From Marinomonas piezotolerans (lineage in GTDB: Bacteria; Pseudomonadota; Gammaproteobacteria; Pseudomonadales; Marinomonadaceae), in the NCBI RefSeq assembly GCF_003362755.1, contig NZ_QKRA01000003.1, positions 1-64,000 on the forward strand: a stretch of 64,000 bases of DNA, given 5' to 3'. Below are positions 27,406-36,588 of this stretch, one piece after another. Numbering within the stretch: the first letter of the stretch is position 1; every line of letters starts with the position of its first letter. The translations under genes were made by a program, and so were the position numbers. The notes beneath the pieces are model-generated. The model ran no database searches, was not told where the DNA came from, and saw only the letters and a program-made list of their open reading frames with translations.

Positions 27406-28996
27406 TCGGTGGGTTAGGGTGCAAAATCGTCGGCCCTGATTGCGCAAGTTTTTCTGGGTAGTCGAGAGTGAAGTGTAAGCCGCGACTTTCTTTTCGTAAG
27501 CTGGCAGATTGAATGATCAAATCTGATACCACAGCAAGATTTCGAAGTTCGAGTAAATCTGCCGATACTTTATAGTTTGAGTAAAATTCGTCGATCTCAG
27601 ACTGCAACAGATCTATTCGGTGCTTAGCGCGTAACAAGCGTTTGTTGGTACGAACGATGCCGACATAATCCCACATAAAACGTCGTAGTTCATGCCAGTT
27701 GTGAGTAATGACAACGTCTTCATCAGAGTTTGTCACCTTAGAGTCATCCCAATCGGGGATGGCAAAATCTCCGCGTGGAGAGGTATCAGTTAGAATATCT
27801 CGAGCAGCCGCTCGAGCATACACAATACACTCTAGTAGCGAGTTGCTTGCTAAACGGTTGGCACCATGTAGCCCTGTATAAGAGGTTTCGCCAATCGCAT
27901 AGAGGTTATCGACGTCTGTGGCACCGTTTTGGTCTACAACGACACCTCCACACGTGTAATGTGCAGCAGGTACCACTGGGATGGGTTCTTTGGTCAGGTC
28001 GTAACCATAATTCAAGCATCTTTGATGGATGGTAGGGAAGTGCTCCTGAATGAACTCGGGGTCTTTGTGTGAGATATCAAGTAATACATGTTTGATTCCC
28101 AACCGTTTCATCTCATGGTCTATGGCACGAGCGACGATGTCTCGTGGCGCAAGTTCACCACGGTCATCAAAGTTGAACATAAAACGACTACCATCAGGCA
28201 GAAGTAACCGACCACCTTCACCGCGAACTGCTTCAGAAATGAGGAATGTTTTAGCCTTGGCGCTATACAGGCATGTCGGGTGGAATTGATTGAACTCCAT
28301 GTTGCCAACACGACATCCCGCACGCCAAGCCATTGCTATGCCATCGCCTGATGCCGTGTCTGGGTTACTGGTATAGAGATAGACTTTGCTACTGCCGCCA
28401 CAAGCTAAGGCAACACGCTGGGCGTGAAATACTTCGACTTGGTCTTTTGCTTGGTTTAGTGCGTAGATGCCAATAGCACGATTTTCCCCGCTGTACCCCA
28501 GTTTTTTTGTCGTCACTACATCAATCGCCATCCGATCAGGGTAAAAGTGAATGTTGGGATGAGCGACAGCATTTTTTATTAGCGTGTTGGAAATCGCTAA
28601 GCCTGTCGCATCGGCAGCATGAATGATACGCCTATGACTATGGCCACCTTCCCGGGTTAGATGGTAGCTGTCGTCCCCATTTTGACGAGTAAAAGGAACG
28701 CCTTGCTCAATAAGCCAATCAATGCTTTCTTTGGAATGCTCAACTGTAAAGCGGATCGCCTGCTCATCGCCAAGCTCAACACCAGCAGAAATTGTATCTT
28801 GAACGTGTGAATCTATTGTGTCTTTGTCTGAGAGTACGGCAGCGACACCACCTTGAGCATACAAAGTTGAGCCTTCTGTAATATCGCCTTTAGTCAAAAT
28901 AGCGACTTGGTGTGTGGCGGCAAGTTCGAGCGCGAGCGTTAAGCCAGCTGCGCCAGCGCCTATGATGACGATTTCGTGATGTAAATGTTGGCTCAT
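27398..28996 (-). CDS. nadB: L-aspartate oxidase
   Basis: A 532-residue FAD enzyme that oxidises L-aspartate to iminoaspartate, the first step of NAD synthesis. The N-terminal [16 protein letters not shown] binds [22 protein letters not shown] and HPTCLY contain substrate-binding residues, and [12 protein letters not shown] and [21 protein letters not shown] are succinate-dehydrogenase-like motifs. The C-terminal helical domain is present. It is divergent from rpoE, a common arrangement in gammaproteobacteria. Confidence 0.97.
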   Translation of the reverse strand: MSQHLHHEIVIIGAGAAGLTLALELAATHQVAILTKGDITEGSTLYAQGGVAAVLSDKDTIDSHVQDTISAGVELGDEQAIRFTVEHSKESIDWLIEQGVPFTRQNGDDSYHLTREGGHSHRRIIHAADATGLAISNTLIKNAVAHPNIHFYPDRMAIDVVTTKKLGYSGENRAIGIYALNQAKDQVEVFHAQRVALACGGSSKVYLYTSNPDTASGDGIAMAWRAGCRVGNMEFNQFHPTCLYSAKAKTFLISEAVRGEGGRLLLPDGSRFMFNFDDRGELAPRDIVARAIDHEMKRLGIKHVLLDISHKDPEFIQEHFPTIHQRCLNYGYDLTKEPIPVVPAAHYTCGGVVVDQNGATDVDNLYAIGETSYTGLHGANRLASNSLLECIVYARAAARDILTDTSPRGDFAIPDWDDSKVTNSDEDVVITHNWHELRRFMWDYVGIVRTNKRLLRAKHRIDLLQSEIDEFYSNYKVSADLLELRNLAVVSDLIIQSASLRKESRGLHFTLDYPEKLAQSGPTILHPNPPIT

Positions 28997-29138
28997 GTTA
29001 TTGTTCTAGCAAGTGTAAACGAATCAATATTACACGGCTTTGGAGCCGCAATGAATACCTTATCAATAAACGCTGTAACGTTACGATCCTCATTACAAAT
29101 CGAATATACTCATTGATCATGAGGAGAGTGCATTTAAT

Positions 29139-29165
29139 GGAACTCCCGAAGAATGACGTTGTCTA
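29139..29165 (+). promoter_or_regulatory. Candidate sigma-E-dependent promoter of rpoE
   Basis: GGAACT (29139-29144) and TCTA (29162-29165) are spaced like the sigma-E consensus (GAACTT, 16-17 bases, TCTGA). The predicted start is about 40 bases before the rpoE coding region. Autoregulation from such a promoter is well established for rpoE/algU. Confidence 0.65.
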
Positions 29166-29216
29166 CCCCAGTATCAATTAGGTGGGCGCAAAATGATGTT
29201 ACATTATGAGGTGCCT

Positions 29217-29804
29217 ATGCAGCACGATACGTCTAGCGATGAGGCGTTGGTTAAGCGAGTTCAGACAGGAGACAAGCGAGCTTTTGATTTGTTGGTATTA
29301 AAGTACCAGCATAAAGTCGCTGCGTTGATCTCTCGTTATGTTCAGGACAAGCATGAAGTGCTGGATGTGGCTCAGGACAGTTTTATCAAAGCATATCGAG
29401 CAATTGACAGCTTTCGTGGAGACAGTGCGTTCTATACGTGGCTGTATCGCATTGCGGTCAACACAGCTAAAAATTACCTTGTCAGTCGATCTCGTCGACC
29501 TCCCTCTTCCGACGTTGAACTAGATAACGAAGATGAGCACGCAGTATACAGTGCGTTGGCAGATCGCAGCACTCCAGACGCTAACTTGAATCGTGATCGA
29601 CTTGAAAAAGAGATTCAATCGGCTATCGGAGATTTGCCAGAAGAGCTTCGAGGGGCTCTGACGCTGAGAGAGTTCGAGGGACTCAGTTACGAAGATATTG
29701 CCCAAGTCATGGATTGCCCAGTGGGTACGGTTAGATCGCGAATTTTCCGAGCGCGAGAAGCGGTGGAAAAACGTATTTACCCCATCGTTGGGGGAGGAGA
29801 GTAG
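29217..29804 (+). CDS. rpoE: RNA polymerase sigma-E factor (AlgU/RpoE)
   Basis: A 195-residue ECF sigma factor that directs the envelope-stress response. Region 2 holds KRAFDLLVLKYQHKVAALISRYV and DVAQDSFIKAYRAIDSFRGDSAFYTWLYRIAVNTAKNYL. Region 4 ends LPEELRGALTLREFEGLSYEDIAQVMDCPVGTVRSRIFRAREA in family order. The ATG at 29217 with AGGTG upstream matches known RpoE starts; another ATG at 29193 also has a good binding site and would add eight residues. It heads the rpoE-rseA-rseB-rseC operon. Confidence 0.97.
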   Translation: MQHDTSSDEALVKRVQTGDKRAFDLLVLKYQHKVAALISRYVQDKHEVLDVAQDSFIKAYRAIDSFRGDSAFYTWLYRIAVNTAKNYLVSRSRRPPSSDVELDNEDEHAVYSALADRSTPDANLNRDRLEKEIQSAIGDLPEELRGALTLREFEGLSYEDIAQVMDCPVGTVRSRIFRAREAVEKRIYPIVGGGE

Positions 29805-29806
29805 TC

Positions 29807-30463
29807 ATGTCTAAGTACGATGACACACACAACTCAAAGACTTATGAAAGCTTGTCTGCTTTTCTTGATAATGAAGCCAGTCAGGCTGACATTGAGGTAT
29901 TGTTGACGGCTGACAAGGAAGGGCTAGCGAATAAGCTGGATCACTATCATCAAATTCACCAAAGTACTCAGTTGGACGGTGAGCAGTTCATTTTTGATTC
30001 AGGGGCCTTTTTATCGGGCATCAAAGATAAGCTCAAAGAAGAGATGTCTGATAGCAACGTTGTAGCATTCCCTCAAAAAAATGTCCTGCAACAGACCAAT
30101 GTCGATGCCGAATTTTCTGAGCTTGAAGAGCAGAATGATGATCCCCAAGTTTCCCATCGACCTATGTGGGGTGGGTTAGCGGTTGCTGCCAGTGTTGCTG
30201 TGGCAGTTGTGATGGGTGGAAACCTGCTTTTAGGTGGCTCCAGTACAGATGTCACGACGCCTGTGTTTGCAACGAACTCAGTCCCCGTCGTTGAGCAAAA
30301 TAGCATATCAATTCAAAATATAGACGAGGTTGCTGACCTTGAGAATAATGAGCGTCTGAAAAACTACCTTCGCCAACATGCACAACAAGCGTCAATGACC
30401 GTCGGTCAGGGTATGATTCCGATGGCTCGTGTTGTTAGCTACCCTCAGGACGTCAAGCAATGA
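29807..30463 (+). CDS. rseA: Anti-sigma-E factor RseA (MucA)
   Basis: A 218-residue single-pass membrane protein that holds sigma-E inactive. The cytoplasmic N-domain starts ESLSAFLDNEASQADIEVLL, the RseA sigma-binding pattern. A transmembrane helix lies at about 122-142 (GLAVAASVAVAVVMGGNLLL). The periplasmic part ends LKNYLRQHAQQASM, as in MucA. It starts 2 bases after rpoE with a strong GGGGGAGGAG binding site, so the two proteins should be made in balance. Confidence 0.94.
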   Translation: MSKYDDTHNSKTYESLSAFLDNEASQADIEVLLTADKEGLANKLDHYHQIHQSTQLDGEQFIFDSGAFLSGIKDKLKEEMSDSNVVAFPQKNVLQQTNVDAEFSELEEQNDDPQVSHRPMWGGLAVAASVAVAVVMGGNLLLGGSSTDVTTPVFATNSVPVVEQNSISIQNIDEVADLENNERLKNYLRQHAQQASMTVGQGMIPMARVVSYPQDVKQ

Positions 30464-31410
30464 TACGCGCTGTGCTTGCCTCGATACTGCTGGCTTTTCA
30501 AATAACGGCTTTTGCCGCAGACCATAAAGGTGTTGATTGGTTGACGCGCATGACGGAATCTTTTGACTCTTTAGCTTATGAAGGTGTTTTCGTTCACCAG
30601 GAAGCGGGTGCGATGAATAGCATGCGGATACGACATGGCCTGATTGGCGGTGTTGAGTATGAGAGCTTAGAAGATCTTGACGGAAAGCGGGTTGAAGTTA
30701 TTCGTGCAGACGATAGCGTTATTTGTGTGTTCCCAGAAAAAGAAGATTACACAACTGGTTTTGTTCCTGGCGAACCATTTAAGCGCTTTCGGGAACTCGA
30801 TCAAGGGCGGTTAGAGAGTGCCTACGATATTCAAGTCATCAAGGAACCACAGCGTATCGCATCACGAGATGCTGTGAAGCTGGTACTAACGCCAAAAGAT
30901 GAATACCGCCATGGGCATGAGTTTTGGATTGATAAGAGCAATGGATTCTTGTTAAAACATGATGTTTTGGACGCTCAATTCAAATTACTTGAACGTATAC
31001 AATTTACATCTGTAGACTTCTCTCCAGACTTGAAAGAAGAAGACTTCACCCCCAAAAAAGGCTCATATACGCAACAATTTGTTGAGATGAAGCCTCAGCC
31101 AGTAGCGAATGACTGGACTTTTGAGTGGTTGCCAGAAGGATTTTCCCTCGTTTGGCCATATGCTCGACGAATGAATGAACATACAAAAATGTTGCTGCTG
31201 TCGGATGGTATGAGCACCATCTCGGTGTTTGTTGAGCCGTCTGACAGAAAGCGCCCGCAGACATTGATGAATCTCGGGGCGACGATTGCTGGTGAGAATA
31301 GTATTCAAGTGGGGGAGCAAACGTATTTGCTTACCTTGGTTGGAGAAGTGCCAGCTCAAACCATTCAACGATTAATGACGGTGATTATGCCGAAACCAAA
31401 CAATGATTGA
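30460..31410 (+). CDS. rseB: Sigma-E regulator RseB (MucB)
   Basis: A 316-residue periplasmic protein with a signal peptide ending about residue 19 (FQITAFA). RseB binds the periplasmic part of RseA and protects it from DegS; lipoprotein-like and LPS signals relieve this. The LolA-like N-domain (YEGVFVHQEAGAMNSMRIRHG) and the C-terminal MucB/RseB domain (WLPEGFSLV...FVEP) are both present. The start overlaps the rseA stop by 4 bases (ATGA). Confidence 0.95.
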   Translation: MIRAVLASILLAFQITAFAADHKGVDWLTRMTESFDSLAYEGVFVHQEAGAMNSMRIRHGLIGGVEYESLEDLDGKRVEVIRADDSVICVFPEKEDYTTGFVPGEPFKRFRELDQGRLESAYDIQVIKEPQRIASRDAVKLVLTPKDEYRHGHEFWIDKSNGFLLKHDVLDAQFKLLERIQFTSVDFSPDLKEEDFTPKKGSYTQQFVEMKPQPVANDWTFEWLPEGFSLVWPYARRMNEHTKMLLLSDGMSTISVFVEPSDRKRPQTLMNLGATIAGENSIQVGEQTYLLTLVGEVPAQTIQRLMTVIMPKPNND

Positions 31411-31870
31411 AGAACACGGTACCGTTCTGGCTATCAATGATGGCATAGCAGATGTGGAAACGATACGCACAAGTACGTGTACGAGTTGCCGTGCGCGTCA
31501 TGGCTGTGGTCATCACGCCATTGCGAAGGTTTCTAGCAGCAATCGAATGTTGATGAAGGCAATTGCCCCCGAAGCATTAGAAGTCGGTCAAAGCGTGACC
31601 GTCGGTATCCCAGAAGATACATTGCTGCAAGCGTCGACATGGATGTATGCAGTGCCGTTAGTCGGTTTAGTCGCTGGGGCGGCAATCCCGTCTATGTTTA
31701 CGGAACAATCTATAGTTTCGATTGTCGGAGCTTTGAGTGGATTCGCTGGAGGCCTCTGGGCGGCGAAAAGGAAGTCGTCTCGAGAAGCGAATAATCCAGA
31801 TTTTTATCCACGGGTTCTGAGAATCAATAACCAACAGGCTGATGCCATACCTATCGTGCAAAAAGCCTGA
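31403..31870 (+). CDS. rseC: RseC/MucC-family inner-membrane protein
   Basis: A 155-residue protein with an N-terminal cysteine-rich segment (Cys26, Cys29, Cys35 in CTSCRARHGCGHH) and two membrane helices (about 76-95 and 102-118). RseC has been linked to sigma-E control and to SoxR reduction by the Rsx/Rnf complex. It overlaps rseB by 8 bases, so the four-gene operon is tightly coupled. Confidence 0.92.
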   Translation: MIEEHGTVLAINDGIADVETIRTSTCTSCRARHGCGHHAIAKVSSSNRMLMKAIAPEALEVGQSVTVGIPEDTLLQASTWMYAVPLVGLVAGAAIPSMFTEQSIVSIVGALSGFAGGLWAAKRKSSREANNPDFYPRVLRINNQQADAIPIVQKA

Positions 31871-31935
31871 AATCCTCTTCACCTGACACAATGATAGCAA
31901 CATAGTAACTTTGGTACGTCTGAGGAGACCAATAC

Positions 31936-33339
31936 ATGAACAGATTGCTAAAACGTGTGAGCTTATTCAGCATTAGTATCTTAATGCTGTTCTCTACACT
32001 AGTTAATGCTTCCAACTTACCTGACTTCACTGAACTTGTAGAGGATTCATCGCCTGCGGTGGTCAATATCAGTACAGAGCAGGCGGTATCATCGCGAGGG
32101 AATTCGCAACTGAGCCCGGATGCACAAGAACTCAATGAGTTTTTTCGACACTTTTTTGGCCAGCAACCGTTTGGTCAAGGTCAAAAACAACCCCGTCAAC
32201 AGCAACGCCAGCGTAGTTCTCTAGGGTCTGGGTTCATCATCTCGAAAGATGGTTATGTGCTAACAAACAACCATGTTATCGATGGCGCAGACGTGATCCA
32301 TGTGCGTTTGAATGATCGCCGAGAATACGAGGCGACATTAGTAGGTACGGATGCTCGCACGGATTTGGCGTTACTCAAGATAGACGCTGATGATCTGCCG
32401 ACGGTTAAGATAGGTGATTCTGATAAACTGAAGGCTGGTCAATGGGTATTAGCCATCGGTTCTCCATTTGGATTTGATTACACAGTAACAGCCGGTATTG
32501 TCAGTGCCATTGGACGCAACTTACCCAGCGACAACTATGTGCCTTTTATTCAATCCGATGTTGCCATAAACCCTGGGAACTCTGGCGGACCATTATTTAA
32601 CCTAGATGGTGAGGTGGTGGGTATTAACTCTCAAATCTACACCAGATCAGGTGGATTTATGGGGGTTTCATTTGCCATTCCTACCAATGTTGCCATGTCA
32701 GTGGTAGATCAGCTTAAAGCTGACGGTAAGGTCTCACGAGCATGGTTGGGTGTCTTGATACAAGATGTGAATAACGATCTGGCCGAATCGTTTGATTTAG
32801 ATCGACCTCACGGAGCATTGGTGAGTAGAGTGATGCCTGATTCCCCTGCTGAAGCGGCTGGTTTGGAGCCAGGTGACATCATTATGAAATTTAATGGTAA
32901 GACGATCGAGCATTCGTCTGAGCTACCATACTTAGTGGGACAGCTTGCCGCGGATAGCACTGCAAAAACGGTTGTGTTCCGAAATGGTAAAGAGAAAACG
33001 ATTTCTATTACGCTTGCAAAGCGTCCAGATGACCAATCATTAGCGCAGAATAGTCCAGAACAAGGTCGTTTAGGTATGTCGGTGGCGCCAGTGCCAGAAG
33101 ATATGGCGGAGCGGTTAGGTATCGATGGTGGTGTTGTTATTCAGCAGGTATTAGGTGGTGCGGCCGCACGAAATGGATTGCAGCAAGGTGATGTAATTAC
33201 CATGCTGAACGGCCAGTACGTTAAGAGCCCTGCGGAATTTTCAGAAATAGCAAAAGAGCTTCCAAATAACCGTTCTATTCCGATGCGTGTTATTCGAGAT
33301 GGTTATCCGATGTTTATTCCCTTTAAAGTCGTTGAATAA
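31936..33339 (+). CDS. mucD: Periplasmic serine protease MucD/DegP (Do family)
   Basis: A 467-residue HtrA-type protease and chaperone that degrades misfolded envelope proteins. A signal peptide (to about residue 25, TLVNA) precedes the trypsin-like domain with His113 (LTNNHVIDG), Asp143 (DARTDLALL) and Ser216 (NPGNSGGPL). Two PDZ domains follow (about 265-345 and 375-460). A glutamine-rich loop (QGQKQPRQQQRQR) precedes the catalytic domain. It lies 65 bases downstream of rseC, as mucD does in Pseudomonas, and ends at a terminator. Confidence 0.96.
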   Translation: MNRLLKRVSLFSISILMLFSTLVNASNLPDFTELVEDSSPAVVNISTEQAVSSRGNSQLSPDAQELNEFFRHFFGQQPFGQGQKQPRQQQRQRSSLGSGFIISKDGYVLTNNHVIDGADVIHVRLNDRREYEATLVGTDARTDLALLKIDADDLPTVKIGDSDKLKAGQWVLAIGSPFGFDYTVTAGIVSAIGRNLPSDNYVPFIQSDVAINPGNSGGPLFNLDGEVVGINSQIYTRSGGFMGVSFAIPTNVAMSVVDQLKADGKVSRAWLGVLIQDVNNDLAESFDLDRPHGALVSRVMPDSPAEAAGLEPGDIIMKFNGKTIEHSSELPYLVGQLAADSTAKTVVFRNGKEKTISITLAKRPDDQSLAQNSPEQGRLGMSVAPVPEDMAERLGIDGGVVIQQVLGGAAARNGLQQGDVITMLNGQYVKSPAEFSEIAKELPNNRSIPMRVIRDGYPMFIPFKVVE

Positions 33340-33371
33340 TTTGGTTTTCGACTGAGTGTTTGTATAAAAGT

Positions 33372-33394
33372 AAAACCCACATGATGTGGGTTTT
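33372..33394 (+). terminator. Terminator after mucD
   Basis: AAAACCCAC/GTGGGTTTT with a short loop, followed by CTTTTG, 32 bases past the mucD stop. It ends the rpoE-mucD cluster. Confidence 0.85.
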
Positions 33395-33506
33395 CTTTTG
33401 TCTAAAACTTGAACTAAAAGATTAGACGTGTAAGTATTTAGAGGCAATTACTAGGTGTTTTTTGTAAGGAAAATATTAGAGTAGAAAGTTTTTTGGAGTG
33501 TGATGA

Positions 33507-33932
33507 GTGGAGCAGCTTGTAGAAAAAGGTATCTGTTTTCGACTGGGGGATGAGCGCTACGTGCACCCATTGTCCACTGTTAAAGAGATATTAAGTTACC
33601 AGTCACCTGCCCCTGTACCTGGCGCAAGCCCTGGCGTAGAAGGGATGATAGATGTTCGTGGACACATGGTGACGGTACTGTATGGTTCTCATTTGCTTAG
33701 CTTAGATCCAAACCAGTGTGAAGCGGAAGGCCATATTGTCGTGTTGGATTTACCAACAGGGTACTTTGGTATCCGAGTTGAAAGTGTTGATCAAGTTATA
33801 GACTTACCCAGTGATAATGAAACACAAAGTTTAGAATACCGCAATCACGAGTGCATTCAAGGCACTATGCAACGGGACAATGAGTTATACATCCTAGTTG
33901 ATTTTAGTGATTACTGTTCCGCTTTGAATTAG
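33507..33932 (+). CDS. Stand-alone CheW-like domain protein
   Basis: A 141-residue protein that is a single CheW domain. It starts ICFRLGDERYVHPLSTVKEIL and contains PGASPGVEGMIDVRGHMVTVLYG, the normal CheW core with its conserved (I/V)RG. CheW adaptors link receptors to CheA kinases. The GTG start at 33507 has TTGGAGTG upstream. No chemotaxis gene is nearby, so its partner is unknown. Confidence 0.88.
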   Translation: MEQLVEKGICFRLGDERYVHPLSTVKEILSYQSPAPVPGASPGVEGMIDVRGHMVTVLYGSHLLSLDPNQCEAEGHIVVLDLPTGYFGIRVESVDQVIDLPSDNETQSLEYRNHECIQGTMQRDNELYILVDFSDYCSALN

Positions 33933-33947
33933 CCTGTCTATGGTAGG

Positions 33948-33984
33948 TCCCCTGAAAGCAAGGTTTAGTGATGCTTTCAGGGGA
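33948..33984. terminator. Bidirectional terminator between cheW-like gene and argA
   Basis: A perfect 13-bp stem, TCCCCTGAAAGCA/TGCTTTCAGGGGA, encloses an 11-base loop between convergent genes. T runs are short, so its strength is uncertain. Confidence 0.7.
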
Positions 33985-33988
33985 AATA

Positions 33989-35311
33989 CTAGAGTCGTTT
34001 TGAGAAGATTTTGGAGTTTCGTTGATAGTTGTAAAGCGCTTGTTTTTTGGCAGGTAACGAGGCCAAAGTCGTTTCTCTAAAACCACGCTCAATGAACCAG
34101 TGGGCGGTACGTGTCGTCAGTAAAAATAGCGTATCTAATCCAAGATTTTTCGCTTCTCTTTCTAGACCTTTTAGCAGCCTTTCGCCACGGTTAGAGCCTC
34201 GGTACTCTGGAGATACCGCCACACATGCAAGCTCACCAGAGCGCTCTTGCTCAAATGGATACAGTGCGGCGCAGGCGACAATAGCTCCGTCACGTTCAAT
34301 CACTTGAAACCGCTCTACTTCGTTTTCTAACAGCTCTCTAGAACGCCGGACTAGAATACCTTTCTCCTCCAGCGGCGCAAGTAACTGCATCATGCCACCC
34401 ACATCATCAATGGACGCGCCTCTTAATTTTTCGTAGCTGTCCTCATCAATCATGGTGCCAGAACCATCTCGCGTGAATAATTCGCTGAGCAAACCGCCAT
34501 TTTCGTTAAATGAAATAATGTGCGAGCGAGGCACTAATGCTCTAACCGCCATGACACAGGCTTCCAAAGCACTATGAGTTGGAAAGCTCAGAGAATGCTT
34601 GGCTAAAATGCCATCTGCTTGGTTTGCTAATAACTCGGAGTATAGCTGTCCCTCATCATCGAAGATTCCTTCGTCTTCTGTAAAAATAATGAGTTTATCC
34701 GCTTTTAGCTGGATAGCTGCTTGGGTTGCAACGTCCTCAGCTTTTAAGTTGAAGACCTCACCCGTTGGTGAGAACCCTAAATGAGGCAGCAATACCATAT
34801 TATCATCTTCCAGTAGACGGAAAATGGCTTCGCTGTCGATGCGGCGAACTTCACCAGAGTGGCCATAATCAATGCCGTCAACGACTCCAAGAGGGCGAGC
34901 GATAACATAGTTACCGCTACAGACCTTGAGTCCGGCGTTTGCCATTGGCGTATTAGATAGCCCCATTGATAATTGTGCTTCTAGTTGCACTCGTACCGCT
35001 GCGGAGGCTTGGATAATGTCGATAAGTTGATCGTGTGGCGTCACTCGGTATCCATCTTCAATGACTGAAGATAAGTGACGGTTCGCGAGCGCGCGACTGA
35101 TTTGGGGGCGAGCACCTTGTATTAATACCAAGCGTATTCCGAGTGAGTCAAGCAATGCCAAATCGTGAATGATGTTAGGAAAGTTTGGACTCTCAAATGC
35201 CTCTCCGGGAATCAAGATCACAAGAGTTTTTCCGCGGTGAGCATTAATGTACGGAGAAGAATGGCGGAACCAGTCTACATAATTGCGTTCGTCAGACACG
35301 CGATGCCTCAT
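33989..35311 (-). CDS. argA: N-acetylglutamate synthase ArgA
   Basis: A 440-residue enzyme that acetylates glutamate with acetyl-CoA, the first step of arginine synthesis. It has an N-terminal amino-acid-kinase-like domain (to about 290; ARPQISRALANR, FSPTGEVFNL) that binds arginine and a C-terminal GNAT acetyltransferase domain (about 300-430; ELACVAVSPEYRGSNRGERLL, LTTRTAHWFIERGF). Residues ELFTRDGSGTMI link the domains. The start overlaps the argE end by 20 bases, so argE and argA form an operon. Confidence 0.97.
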   Translation of the reverse strand: MRHRVSDERNYVDWFRHSSPYINAHRGKTLVILIPGEAFESPNFPNIIHDLALLDSLGIRLVLIQGARPQISRALANRHLSSVIEDGYRVTPHDQLIDIIQASAAVRVQLEAQLSMGLSNTPMANAGLKVCSGNYVIARPLGVVDGIDYGHSGEVRRIDSEAIFRLLEDDNMVLLPHLGFSPTGEVFNLKAEDVATQAAIQLKADKLIIFTEDEGIFDDEGQLYSELLANQADGILAKHSLSFPTHSALEACVMAVRALVPRSHIISFNENGGLLSELFTRDGSGTMIDEDSYEKLRGASIDDVGGMMQLLAPLEEKGILVRRSRELLENEVERFQVIERDGAIVACAALYPFEQERSGELACVAVSPEYRGSNRGERLLKGLEREAKNLGLDTLFLLTTRTAHWFIERGFRETTLASLPAKKQALYNYQRNSKIFSKRL

Positions 35312-36473
35312 TTTCGTTGCTAGGAGTGATACAGTAGCGTTGGATTAAACCTTGTATCACGTCCTGCATGGGTTTTATTTGGTCAAGCGCCATAAACTCG
35401 TTTGGCTGGTGTGCCTGATCAATCGAGCCAGGACCGAGTATCAGAGTCTCCATCCCTAATTGATTTAGATAGGCGCCTTCGGTTGCAAAAGCGACGGTAG
35501 TAGCTGCTTTGTTTGTTAACCGCTCACAGGCTTGAATAATATCGGACTCTTTCTTGGTTGAGAATGATGGAACACCAGGAAACAGCTGATTGAGTTGAAT
35601 TTTGGTGCCAGTTCGCTGTTCAATCTCTGGCAATAACGCCTCAATCTCATGCAACAGGGTGGCATTATCCATCCCAGGTAGGGCCCGCAAATCAAATTCT
35701 AGTTCACAGCGTCCGCAAATTCGATTCGGGCTGTCACCGCCATGTATGCAGCCAAAGTTCATCGTCGGGTAATCAATGACAAAGTTTGCGTCGCGATATC
35801 GTGTTTTGAGTGATTCTCGATAGGTCATTAGTTCGCTCATGACCTGATGCATCGCGTCTAATGCGTTATTTCCAAGGTTTGGATTAGAGGAGTGGCCCGC
35901 TTGCCCTGTTACTTGAATTCTTTCCATCATGATGCCTTTGTGGGCATGGATGGGGGTTAACGAGGTTGGCTCACCAATGAGCGCATAGCGCCCCATAGGC
36001 CGCTCTGATTGGACAAGGGCGCGAGCCCCTTCCATCGAGCTTTCTTCATCTGCGGTCGCTAGAATAATTAACGGTTGAGAGACATTTGCTAACGCCATTT
36101 GACGAACAGTATCTATGACAATGGCAAAAAATCCTTTCATGTCACAAGTGCCAAGGCCATATAGGCGATTGTCACGCTCGTGCAATTTAAAAGGGTCGCT
36201 CTGCCAACGATCTTCGTCATAGGGTACGGTATCCGTATGGCCAGATAGTACCAGCCCGCCAGGGCCTGTGCCGAGCGTTGCGATAAGATTGAATTTATCT
36301 GGTTGTGCAGGAAGCGGCATGATTTCGCATTGAAATCCTAAGCTTGAGAGCCAGTCTTCTAATAATAAAATGACGCCTTTATTTGACTGATCCCAGCTTG
36401 CTTGACTACAACTGATAGAGGGCGTGGCGATCAGTTGTGACATCATGCTCAGCAGCGATGGAAGTGAGTGCAA
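35292..36473 (-). CDS. argE: Acetylornithine deacetylase
   Basis: A 393-residue M20-family zinc enzyme that releases ornithine from N-acetylornithine. SGHTDTVPYDEDRW supplies the first metal ligands, GTCDMKGFFA the bridging aspartate, and ATADEESSMEGA the catalytic glutamate. The dimerisation domain is at about 180-290, and a final HQPNEF provides the last histidine. ArgE and ArgA in the same operon represent the linear acetylation pathway. Confidence 0.95.
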   Translation of the reverse strand: MHSLPSLLSMMSQLIATPSISCSQASWDQSNKGVILLLEDWLSSLGFQCEIMPLPAQPDKFNLIATLGTGPGGLVLSGHTDTVPYDEDRWQSDPFKLHERDNRLYGLGTCDMKGFFAIVIDTVRQMALANVSQPLIILATADEESSMEGARALVQSERPMGRYALIGEPTSLTPIHAHKGIMMERIQVTGQAGHSSNPNLGNNALDAMHQVMSELMTYRESLKTRYRDANFVIDYPTMNFGCIHGGDSPNRICGRCELEFDLRALPGMDNATLLHEIEALLPEIEQRTGTKIQLNQLFPGVPSFSTKKESDIIQACERLTNKAATTVAFATEGAYLNQLGMETLILGPGSIDQAHQPNEFMALDQIKPMQDVIQGLIQRYCITPSNENEASRV

Positions 36474-36588
36474 GGGATACTCCTTTTTGAGCGTTACCGA
36501 AATGTTATCTAGCGTGCGTAGGCTTCTGGTAAACTTACTTCGATATAAGTTATCTCCGGCCTTGCCGGACGTTTAAGAGGTTATCAAT

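Noticed and set aside
31871-31935. Sigma-E promoter directly before mucD (AACTTT ... TCTGA)
   Set aside because: The two elements are only about 7 bases apart instead of 16-17.
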